Made by a program: the position numbers and the translations under genes. Under the pieces are notes generated by a model, which saw only the letters and a program-made list of their open reading frames with translations, searched no databases and was not told the origin of the DNA. From Ceriagrion tenellum (Eukaryota; Arthropoda; Insecta; Odonata; Coenagrionidae): a stretch of 64,000 nucleotides of DNA. How positions within the stretch are numbered: the stretch's first letter is position 1; each line of letters starts with the position of its first letter. Of the stretch, positions 1 through 9,600 are shown piece after piece. The stretch is taken from NCBI GenBank assembly GCA_963169105.1, contig OY720635.1, forward strand, positions 157,433,645 to 157,497,644, in the 5' to 3' direction.

Positions 1-133
1 GAGACGTTAAGCCGTGGTCCCCTTGGCGCCTTTCGTTATGTGCAGGCTAATGCCGACGCCGGGTTTCTATCCACTCTTCCTCCCTTACCTGTCCCCTGTG
101 GCGCAAATGACCTTGGCTGTCGGTCGCCTCCCC
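1..133 (+). repeat. SINE-like repeat, copy A (cut by window edge)
   Basis: This stretch contains a block (GCAGGCTAATGCCGACGCCG, then GGGTTTCT, later GGCGCAAATGACC) that recurs at 1765-1905 and, more diverged, at 1976-2150. Copy B is preceded by a tRNA B-box-like motif, so the family is probably a tRNA-derived SINE and this copy is its 3' body. It is interrupted by the start of the window. A short open frame across it is not protein-like. Confidence 0.55.
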
Positions 134-524
134 CAGTGCAGGATTTACGTATAAGTTACACAAGCTATAGCTTAGTGCCCCCACTTTCTTGGGGGCCCCC
201 AAAAAAATTGTCCAAGTGGGCAATTGTCATATATACTTAAATATACTGCAGCATTATTATTTCACTAGCTATATACTTCTTAATTGTATTTTAGTTTAAC
301 CCTCTAGGTATCCAAAAATTATATTTGGCACTGACATCGATTATCTCGACTTATAAAGGGCCCCATATCTCAAATAGCTTAGGGCCTTATCAAGTCTACA
401 TCCGGCCCTGGCCTCCACTAATATCCAATCCTTTACTTTAGTCTCATTACTTATACAATTTGTTGGCTCAGTTCACTTTGGACACTTAGGTACCCAAGGT
501 CTTGTGGCGTTTTCGTGATCAAGT
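134..524. other. Unannotated AT-rich stretch
   Basis: I see no gene, repeat unit or terminal inverted repeat here. It lies between SINE-like copy A and the start of the recognisable retrotransposon peptide. Confidence 0.5.
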
Positions 525-1130
525 CATTCGCGAATAGGCCTCATCTGGAATATGCTGCCAGTGTATGGGATCTATATGAAGCGGGGTTAATATCGGAATT
601 AGATCGCGTGCAGCGAAGAGGAGCTAGGTTTGTGAAACGATGCTATAAGTTTGCCAGTGTGTCTGGATTGTTAGAAGAATTGGGATAGGAATCGCTATCA
701 CAGCGTAGGTTAAATTATAGGCTTAACCTACTAACTAAATTTCAGGAAAAAACACTTTTCTGACGACGTGAAAAACAATATTAACCCCCACGTACTACGA
801 CAGATTAGATCGCGCCAATAAAATTAGAGATCTAGATTGTAGAACCGATAGATATAGAATGCCATTTTTTTCCGCGTACCATTCGGGACCATAACAGCTG
901 TGATCGTCGTTATGAATAGTGTAAATAGTGACATTAGCTAGATTGTAGATCTCTTTCTTCATATTTTCTGGTTGGTAGATTTTAATGGGCGCGTTGCATG
1001 TGTGGTGCGCTGGTTTCAATGTAATTTCGGTGTTCTGCCGTAAATTAATGCATGCCTGGTGTGGAAGCACCCCCTGCCACACACCCTTTGGGTGGCTTGC
1101 AGGGTATGGCGTAGATGTGGATGTAGGAAT
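525..1130 (+). mobile_element. Non-LTR retrotransposon 3' end (RT C-terminus plus 3' UTR), decayed
   Basis: Around 525-720 the + strand reads HLEYAASVWD, then LDRVQRRGARFV, LLEELG, a stop, and ESLSQRR. This is the C-terminal tail of CR1/L2/Jockey-type reverse transcriptases, usually RP.LEYA..VW, VQRRAARFV and LGWESL..RR. After a frame change, 795-885 reads CRTDRYR followed by PFF, the usual end of the same protein. A 3' UTR-like segment (CCCCCTGCCACACACC, GGGTGGCTTGC) then runs to a short GATGTA/GATGTG repeat near 1115, the kind of simple repeat that ends these elements. Stops and frameshifts make it a 5'-truncated dead copy. Confidence 0.75.
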
Positions 1131-1619
1131 AATTTCGCGTACTTCCCGCCGTATGATTCCGACTCGTAGAGGGATCGGGGAGGGACGACCATTCTCTCTC
1201 TGCATCTCTCCGCGCCGCGACCTCTCTCGCCGGGGGCACGGTCGGATGGGGGGGAGGGGTGCTCCGCTGCAGCCCCCTTTGCGCTCCCCCACCTCTATTC
1301 CCTCAGCGGAAGGAGGAGGGAAGTCGACGTGACACGGCTTCGACTCTGTGAGGGGTTGGAGTGGGGAGGGGGATAGTTTTCTCCCTCCCTCCCTCCCCCC
1401 CGCACGCATCATTGCCGTCGTCATCCTCCCACCGGTTCGACGTCCGCCCGCTCTTCTTCCCTCCCCTCCCTCCTCCCCCCTCTCTTCTTCTTTTAACGGG
1501 ACTCTCCCATTCCCTCCGCCTGCCCTGCCCCTATTCCCACTACACGGCGGCGGCTCTGGTCATTTTCTCAATTGGAGGAGCACTCATGATGCGGAGGAAG
1601 GGGATTGGGTTGAATGAGA

Positions 1620-1905
1620 TGGAAAGAGGAGGCACTGGCTTACCGTCCCAGAGATTCCAGGTTCGACTCTAGCCAGTGGCGAAGTTGTCTTTCGTGTGCA
1701 AGTTTCAACCTACTCGTTTTGTATGGAGTGCGCCTGAAGGCCCGGTACTCCGAAAATTCGATGGGACGTTAAACGGCGAATCGCTTGACCCCCTTCGTCT
1801 AGTGCAGGCTGATTCCGACGCCGGGTTTCTCTGCAGCTTGCTGTCCATACCCTAAGCGACTTCTCCTAAAAGGCGCAAATGACCCAAGTTGTGTTCGCCT
1901 GCGCA
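1620..1905 (+). repeat. tRNA-derived SINE-like repeat, copy B
   Basis: GGTTCGACTCT at about 1660-1670 matches the RNA polymerase III B box, and an A-box-like TGGCTTACCG lies upstream near 1638. Downstream the element carries GGGACGTTAAACGGCGAATC and the GCAGGCTGATTCCGACGCCG block shared with copies A and C. This layout of a tRNA-like head and a family body is that of a SINE. It cannot be a tRNA gene, because no cloverleaf with an acceptor stem is apparent. Confidence 0.6.
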
Positions 1906-1975
1906 AACAGCCAACCCGACAGTGGCGGAGATTTTTCGGTGGGTATTCTGGGGAATTTGATGAGAGCGCTTCAAG

Positions 1976-2150
1976 TGCTGTACTCAGTACTTCGGGTGGG
2001 AGGTTAAAAGTCAAAACTGTGGATCGCATGGCGTCCTTCGCCGGTTGTAGGGTAGCGTCGACGCCGGCTTCCTCTCCACCATTCTCCTCCGTCTTGCCCA
2101 TCCTTCTTGGGTGGTGTAGATAACCTCAGTTGCCGGTCACCAACCGAGGA
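1976..2150 (+). repeat. SINE-like repeat, copy C (diverged)
   Basis: This segment follows the order of copy B (TACT...GGGAGGTTAAA...GGATCGC...GTCGACGCCGGCTTCCTCTC...CAGTTGCCGGTC) but is more diverged. The tRNA-like head is not visible. Confidence 0.45.
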
Positions 2151-2483
2151 AGGAAGCTCCTCGCCGCCCGTTGCGGTGTGCTGGTGTCCCGGAGCACCGC
2201 GAGATATAGAGAGAGAGTTCACTTCTCGAGGAGGGATGTCTTGGGGACCCGTAACATCCCTTTCTTCCTTCCCCTCAGCTGCGGGAAACTTTCACGCTCG
2301 GTGCGCCCCCCCCCCCTCCCACTCTCCCCTACCACCGGGAGAGAGAAAGATTTCCGCTCTTTCGCCCCCGACCGCCCACACACTCCTCTCCCGGCGACGA
2401 CGTGCCGTTAGTCTCGCGAAAAAACCGCTCCGGGGATTGAGAGACCGCGGGATTGTATGTTGTGGAGTGGATGGGGTGGGTGA

Positions 2484-2492
2484 ATGGGAAGG
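2484..2492 (+). CDS. Candidate slimb first coding exon (three codons)
   Basis: ATGGGAAGG is followed at once by a consensus donor (GTGAGT at 2493). It ends in phase 0, which is what the first recognised slimb exon at 6405 requires. Slimb start exons vary between species and can be short. However, many such ATG/donor pairs occur by chance and no homology supports these three codons. The true start exon could instead lie elsewhere upstream or outside the window. Confidence 0.15.
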
Positions 2493-2690
2493 GTGAGTTT
2501 GCCGTCGCTGGGAAAGACGCGTTTAGTGGACGCGAGCGGGTGCGGGTGACTCGGGGCGGGTCGTTCGTGCTTCGTCCGTGGACCGAGAGGACGCGAATGA
2601 TCGGCGCTCGTGGGGGCGACGGCCCTCATTCCGTGGGTCGTCCGAAGTTGAAGACACGGAGAGAACGGGTAATTACCACCGCCTTATTCA

Positions 2691-3689
2691 TTTTACAATG
2701 TTTTGAAAATCGCCTCATGGTCCTTTGACGTCAGGCGTTTAAATCCTTTCGATCGTGATGTCGGCATAGCCAACGCGGGGTGAAGGGAAATGACCGCCGT
2801 CGAAACAATTAACCAAGTTATGCTGTTACCCCCTGACCAAGCTAAGGAAAAGTCCAGGCCGTTTCGTTGGCAACTAAGCTCAACCCTTCGACTCATCAAC
2901 CCCACTCGTCAAAGTTGTCAACCACATTTTGGTTTGCATTGGTTTTCCTTTATTACTTTTTGCTGTATACTCGAAAAATAAAAATCTGGGAATGGATTAC
3001 GTGTGCTTTGCTGAGTGTTTGCAATTTTTAACAAAAGTTTGGCATACATAGTAATGAAGTTCTCTAACTAAACTCCTACATTTTATGAATGGCCAATATA
3101 TGTAAAACCACTTCTATTTAATGCAAGAATGTTTCAGAAAATTTAATAATTCTCAGTAAAATACGAGGTATTTATTACAGTGTCTTAAGTTTGAGCAGTA
3201 GACAACAAATTTGGTTGCAAAATGCTAATGCACAATCAGTTGAGTGAGGACGTATGCTGTGAGAGAGGCGTGAGAAGTTGAAGGTTGGAGCCATGTGGGT
3301 GTGGAAAGGGTCAGGTCTTCCAATGGCTGTGTCAACTGTGTAAAATGGCCTGTCAAGCAGAACTTCCATAGAACGTCAAACAAAATTTTATTATATTTAG
3401 CATTTTTATTTTTTTTTAGCATTAGCATTTAGCATTATTAGCATTAGCATTGTTTTTGAGGAGAGGGGGGTGGTGTCTTTTTCAATGGTTTTCCATTGGA
3501 GCTTTGGCAATAAAGTGATGGATAACTATTTTACTTCTTGGAACTTCCAGGTAGGGATGCTAAGACAGCCAGTGCCGATTCTGTGTATTTTTTTTGTTTT
3601 AATTTTTAAAATTTTATCCATAATTGTCAATTTGTTAAGGATTAACAAGTATATTTGGCAATTAATAGAGTGAAAACAATTGTTAAAGA
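2691..3689. other. No gene recognised
   Basis: This is AT-rich sequence with a short imperfect TTAGCATT reiteration near 3416-3450. I saw no coding signature or terminal repeats. Confidence 0.5.
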
Positions 3690-4440
3690 AGTGAGTCCAG
3701 CAGAGGACAGAGGGGAAGAAGGTTAGAATAAGTACACAGAATAATATCAGAACTATAAGTGGAAAAAGTAGAGAGGTTGTAGATACATATGATGTAATAG
3801 TGAAGAGTAAGAACCCTGTGTATAAGATACAAGAGGAAAGGGGAACACAGCCAAAATGATTGGAGAGGGATTTAAGGTACTTTTCAGTGGAGCAGATAAG
3901 AGGGCAAGAAACAAACTTAGCATGGTAGTAGACAAGGAATTAAAGGAGGAAATGTGCCAGGTGAATTGGAAAAATTATAGAACTGTGAGCAGTAATTACG
4001 GTAATAGAGGAATCCCAGTAACAGTGCTATATGCATATGCACTACAGATAGGCTCCAACAAGGAAGAGAAGGATGATTTCTGGAGAAAACTGAATCAGGT
4101 GATGATGGAAGTTCCTGGAAGGAGATATTCATACGAGACTGGAGATATACTTAAAGTGGCACGAGTGATTAAAAAGATAAAATATGGTGGGCTGAGGTGG
4201 TTTGGACATGTTGAAAGGAGGAGTGATGACTATGAGTGGAAGAGAGAGTGGTGAAATTTGAGATGTATGAGAAGAGAAGGGTAGGAAGACCTAAAGTTAA
4301 GTGGAAAGATAACTTGAGAAAGGCTCGAAGGAGCCAGAATATGAATACAGAGAGGAATGAGGAAAGGATTAAAGAAAGGATATGCTGACCTACATAGCCG
4401 GAGGACACTGGCAAAATGAAAGAAGAACATTGTAAAAATA
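3690..4440 (+). mobile_element. RTE-like non-LTR relic: endonuclease joined to RT tail by internal deletion
   Basis: Residues around 3725-3800 read RISTQNNIRTISGKSREVV, matching the start of a retrotransposon apurinic-type endonuclease (consensus TWNVRTL.GK..EVV). The frame from 3856 gives GEGFKVLFSGADKRARN, then VTVLYAYALQIGSNKEEK (consensus VNVVSAYAPQVG...EEKE.FW). After PGRRYSYETGD the text changes to RVIKKIKYGGLRWFGHVERR, which is the far C-terminus of the RT in such elements. A frameshifted GRPKVKWKDNLRKAR follows at about 4279-4325. The palm and fingers of the RT are missing, so the copy lost its centre by deletion. Elements of this clade are often mis-annotated as craniofacial development protein 2-like. 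Confidence 0.75.
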
Positions 4441-6239
4441 AATGCCTTAGTTGCTTTTTGAAGCATGCAGTTTCAATTGATAATTTGATGCATTAAAATG
4501 CCAGCCATTACATCACTGTGCAGTTTTTTAAACCCAACAAGTGCCAATGAATGGGTACACTGTGTACATTAGGGTTATTATCAGCATTATTTGTTATCTG
4601 TAGCTGGAGTTGTGTTTTGTTGGTTCCTTTTTTATTTTCCTTTTCGTTGGATGGACTTCATTTGATATTTACCATGTTTTCTATTTTCCCCAATGGCCTT
4701 CTGCATACTTACAACCAAAAGTACTTGCTCAGTTCATCTGTCCTCATTTTCTCTGAAACTTTTTTTCTCCCCTTTTGATTCCAAATATCTGGGAATATTT
4801 TAGGCAATTGAGTAATGTGCATAGAAATAAAAGAGCATTGCTTTATTATTGCCATTTATCTTCCTTTGTCCTATGTCACTCCTAAATCTGATTACATTTT
4901 TTATGTAACCAGTGTTTAAATGTCAAGTAAATACCTCAAGGCTTTTTACCTTTTCTAGGCAGCTTTTATTTCCTTATTGGAATGGGTTTAAACACATCTT
5001 CATTGGCATTCTGATACTTCCACTATCTCCGTTAAATTAGTAGGGTCTCAACCCAGAGTTCCTAATCACTTCTGTCATTATTTTCTATTGAAAGGCTACC
5101 ATGAGATCTCTTTCAGTAGCATTTTTAGCTCCTGGCTGTAGAAATTGAAGCATGAACAGAGGTGCCTTAATTGAACTGTGAGATGTTTTTCTGGATTTTC
5201 TTGAATTGCTCTAGTGTAAAACTTCTTCATATCCCCATCTGTTATTATTTTCTTTTACTGCTGACATTGATCTCCTTATTAAGTATTTTTCTACTCTTGT
5301 TTTCCTTCCTGGAGTATATTCTCTGCAATGTCTGAACTTACATTCTGGTCAGTTTTGCTTTTCTTTGGTATAATTTTAATGCTTTGGAAAGTTGCATCTG
5401 GACTATGCTCACCAGAAGAAGAAGTGGTGGTCAAAATGGATGTTGGCATGGCAAACTGGTGTCCCTGATAAGTTTTTTCTTTGATTGTATGGAGGGATTT
5501 TGGATAAAACTTAGATGAAACAAGTGCAGAAGAGAATCTTGCGGTCAGTAACATGAGATTCTGAAGAGTGAGGGTGTTTTCTAGTGTCTCAGCTCTTCAC
5601 AAGCCGATCTCTTTCATGGATCCATCTTCCTTGTGAGTCAGATGGTGGAATACTGTGTGCCGTGCACTTAGAAAGGCTTGAAATAGTTAGCATTTTAACA
5701 TTGTGGAAATGTGCATGCTCAGGTTCCATCAGAGGTATATCCTCATATTTTTATTAGCTATAAGTGTATTGTTGGATGATTGAGAAACCTGAAGCTGGAG
5801 TTTTCTGCCAAAATTCTTTTTTTTTTTTTTTTTCGAGTAATTACTGTGAACATCTCTTCAACTTCACAAAGTGTAAGTGCAGAAAATTCAGGTTCCTTTC
5901 GATGATTTGTACTCCATTCATTTTACTTCAGAAAAATCTAAAGCATTTTATGCCAAAGAATAATATGCTGATATTCTTGTCCATTAGCCTATTTCTGTCC
6001 TCGTTCCATTGTGGTTGAAACAAGAATAAATGATCTTTTGCTGCTCACACCACAGTCTGGGATGCTCTACTAATATCTGCCTGTGGTTCAAAATCTTGGC
6101 TATGTCTGGGGACACTTGAACATCTGGTAACCCTACATTAAACTAAAATTGAAAGAAATGGATGGTACCTTGTTAAGAGAATGGTTATAATTTATATGTG
6201 GAAGTCTTTACCGGACTAGTATTTCTAATGTGTTTAGTG
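4441..6239. other. No gene recognised
   Basis: AT-rich sequence upstream of the first recognised slimb exon, probably intronic if the promoter lies near 2.5 kb. A poly-T run sits near 5817-5833. I see no protein signature on either strand. Confidence 0.45.
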
Positions 6240-6244
6240 TATTT

Positions 6245-6335
6245 TATTTATTTCGCTAGCCTTGGTGGTGGCAGGATTAAGTCCATGTCTGCCATGCCAA
6301 TAGTTGTAGGTTTGACTCTCGCCTTTTCACCACTG
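6245..6335 (+). repeat. tRNA-like SINE fragment
   Basis: The order GGTGGTGGCAGGATTAAG, then GTAGGTTTGACTCTCGCC, resembles the A-box to B-box spacing of a pol III promoter. The B box (AGGTTTGACTCTC) has one base changed from GGTTCGANTCC. It sits about 70 bp before the first slimb exon. Confidence 0.4.
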
Positions 6336-6404
6336 ACATATGTGTCTATTCATTGTTGCTAGTGGTATTTGAGTAATTTGTCTCTTTTTTGTTGTGGCTT
6401 CCAG

Positions 6405-6663
6405 TATCCACCTATAACGATCCTGTATGACCCTGCAAGGAAGAAGGAGCTGTCTCCACCAGGCGGTGGAGCCCCCCACCCCCTTTCAGGGGCATACGCC
6501 TCTGAGCGGGAAGCTTGCCTCAAGCTGTTTGAGCGATGGAGCGAGCGGGACCAGGTGGAATTTGTGGAGCACCTGCTGTCTCGCATGTGCCACTACCAGC
6601 ATGGCCATGTCAACTCATTCCTCAAGCCAATGCTGCAGAGGGACTTCATCTCTCTCTTGCCCA
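6405..6663 (+). CDS. slmb: slimb exon A: N-terminal and D (dimerisation) domain
   Basis: The acceptor is CCAG at 6401-6404 and the donor GTGAGT at 6664. The exon opens in phase 0 and leaves one base. It reads ILYDPARKKELS, a Gly/Pro linker, then EREACLKLFERWSERDQVEF and LLSRMCHYQHGHVNSFLKP. This is the highly conserved D domain that dimerises beta-TrCP, and the exon ends at LQRDFISLLP just before the F-box. The PPGGGAPHPLSG linker is a lineage insertion. A 19-C run starts eight bases into the intron. Confidence 0.96.
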
Positions 6664-9600
6664 GTGAGTTACCCCCCCCCCCCCCCCCCCTCTTCCCCCT
6701 TCATCTTCATCTTGATAGCAATGTGACCACTTCCAAAAATCTACTTGGTGTTGTTTTCTATTATTGCCTAACCAATTTGGAGGTAGTTCTGAGCCTCGCA
6801 AGACAAATCTTTTGTTAAATCTGAATTGTTGCTACTTGACCTAAGTTTTAAAGCAAATTAGTTGTTCATGCAGAGATTTTTGGTGAAATGTAAAATGTCC
6901 TTTCTTAAACTGAGAACTAAAAAAACTTATATGTATTACATATTTATTAGTATCCCTCCGTAGCAGAAATCAATTTCTATTACTTAATGATATGAATCGT
7001 GAATGTTAAGCATTAGTCTGAATGAGGATATTAAGACCCCCAATGGGGGAGGAATAAGAATTTAGTCTGGTCATCTTCTGCTTCTCTATCATGTCCATTT
7101 TTAACCCTCCTTTGATCTTTTTGTTCACCATTTTTGGATGTGATTTCACGTAGTGTGCTTCCAATCAATTGAGGTTGTATGTGAGAAGTGAGTAAGATCC
7201 AGGGTAGGAAAAAGTTGCACCATGCCCCCTTGTCTAACCTAAACCATTAAGCTACTGTGGCTTGTAGCAGTAATCAAGCTGTTTCTCAGTTTATACCATA
7301 AAGTGGAAGATTTCCAGGTCAAGCTAACACCTAGCATGATTCAGGAGATTCACGATAATGCAACACTCATCTGCACAATTGAAAAGCCAGCTGCAGGAAA
7401 ACCTCGTGTGCACGTAAAATCTAGAAACTTAAAACTTGAACGTGGCTGCTGGCTGTGAGTGTGAACAACAGCAATATTTAATATGAAAGGAGGGAGGGAA
7501 GGGGTCTGATAGGAAGAGTAGGGTTTTGGGGCTGTTGCAGGATGATTGTCGGATAATCTGCCGATCATATAATTTGACGAAAGATAATTGGTGCTCTACT
7601 GTACTATCTTTTTATGTTTAGATGTAGCATCATTGACTTAGTATGGAATTGATTTATGAAATATAGCTACCTGCTATTAGTTTGCCGCTGATTTTGTATG
7701 CGTTAAGCTCTAGAAATAGGCCTGTGCTTCCTTATGATGCATTAATATCATAAATGGACTTAAACGTGTTTACTGCCTCTACATTTAACACTTTGAGGGT
7801 TAACGACGTAATATTATGTCCCTACGTATTTTTGCTAAAATGGTGGGAGACGTAGTATTACGTCCTGTGATTCACGGCGATGGTAACACTCGTTTTTGTA
7901 CAATTATGACTTCCATACTTGCCTGGTATCTTATAAATTATCTTATTTCATTGTTTTTCTGTCAATATTCACTCTTTGTACATATTTTCGGAAAATGAAA
8001 CTTTTCCAACCTTGATTAGTGGTGTCGTCACGGAATTGTCCCTCCCACGGGGGACTAGTCTGGTTCGAGTGATGAAGTTTTTTGTCCATTATATTCTTCC
8101 TCTGAATTTCTGAATTTGTTCTATGGAGGGCTCGCTTTGAGCCATTCTTTGTGTTCCCTGTTATCTGATATCTTGCATGGCCTCCATTATCTGATATCTT
8201 GAATCTCTGTTATCTGATATCTTGAATCTCTGTTATCTGATATCTTGAATCTTTGTTATCTGATATTTGAATGGCCTCTGTTAGCTGATATCTTGAATGA
8301 CTACACATTGAAGTAAACGGTAGGAACAGAGACAATGTTCTAGGTAACAGCATTGGTGAGAGACATAGCACCGAGAGTAAAAGAGCGTTGGCTCGATGGC
8401 CAAATTTGTTCCTCTCGGAGCCTTTCGATGTGTTTACTTTCGTAATGGGTATTACATTGATACAATGTATAAACAAGTGAGAAGTTTTCATATGGTAGGC
8501 AGGTTGCTTCGACGATTTAGTGAGTGTGGGAAGCAAGGCCTAGACATCCCTATACGTGCTCGTACGTCATGCTCATAGTTTTCCCTGCAATTCCATTCAC
8601 TGGCTTTTATTATTATGAGTATCCTAATATGAACGAGAATGACAAATTCATGCATAATTTATAATTGCCTTCGCCATATGAGTAAACTTCCAAGAAACTT
8701 TGAGGATGCTTTATGTATAGACTTAGCTGAAAGTTAACCTGACAATTCAACAGCAAAATGCAAAAATTGCTCGTTTGAGTGATCGCCATTTCTGCGAATG
8801 AATTCCCATTTCTGAGGGAAAGAAAGAAGCCCAAAGAGAGTTTGTTGTGTGTTCTACGAAAGGCAGAAAGAAAATTGGAAAGACCGTCAGAAAAGATACT
8901 TCTATTTACTGCAAAGAATGTAATGTCAGTCTATGTTATGGAGAATGATTCCACATATACCATTCAAAGAAATGTATGGAATAAAAGAGTAACTAAACGA
9001 AATCCTTGAATTTATTATGTTTGTAATAGTTTATCTACGTCTAAAATTGATGGCTTGTAACAGATTTTGGAAAAATACTAATGTTTTATCAATGTGGCAA
9101 GTATGTACAACTTTTTCTATTTTTGTAATAAAAGGATTTAAATTTTTTTCTGCCCAAGTAAAACAGAGATTTAAATTTTGCATCATACCATGTATCCTAC
9201 AAGAAGTAGAACTATGCTTTAATATAAAACAAAAAACAACCCAATAACACATGTGGAATATAACTGACAGATTTTCAAAATTATGGAAAAATGGCCCACC
9301 TGGAGCAAAGGCACCCCTTTAAAACAGGCCACCCTCAAAGTGTTAATGATTTACTATTAAATGTGCCTGATAGTCATGTTGGCTATTTTGATGTGTAATG
9401 AAATTTGGGAAATGTTAGGTAAAGTTTCCTGGTAAAATCATAAAAATGTTATGTACGGGAAGTAGCAAATTAGAGAGAACTTGCATCATTCATAACAATG
9501 GGTGGCATATTGTAGGGAGTGGACATGTTTATTGACTTTTTGCATTGATAAATATAACTATGACAACAATAATGCTGATGTGTTTGTAATAACGTTCAAT

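Larger units (their letters stand above)
1131..2690. promoter_or_regulatory. GC- and CpG-rich block; possible promoter region
   Basis: Base composition changes sharply here: long C/T and G runs and many CpGs against an AT-rich background. Parts of it (1640-1905 and 1976-2150) are SINE-like repeats, so it is not a pure CpG island. The segment 2150-2690 is not visibly repetitive and lies upstream of the first recognisable slimb exon on the same strand. It could therefore be the slimb promoter and 5' UTR. Several short overlapping open frames on both strands arise from GC content and show no protein signature. Confidence 0.3.

Noticed and set aside
1620..1690. Functional tRNA gene
   Set aside because: Only A- and B-box-like motifs are present; no acceptor stem or anticodon arm could be drawn, and the body recurs as a repeat family.
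2004..2629. Several overlapping open frames in the GC-rich block
   Set aside because: Open on both strands because of high GC; low-complexity Pro/Ser/Arg composition; no family signature.
6369..6404. ATG at 6369 in frame with slimb exon A as a start codon
   Set aside because: The intervening codons run through a T-rich polypyrimidine tract and CCAG acceptor, so this is intron. The family N-terminus also begins upstream in a separate exon.
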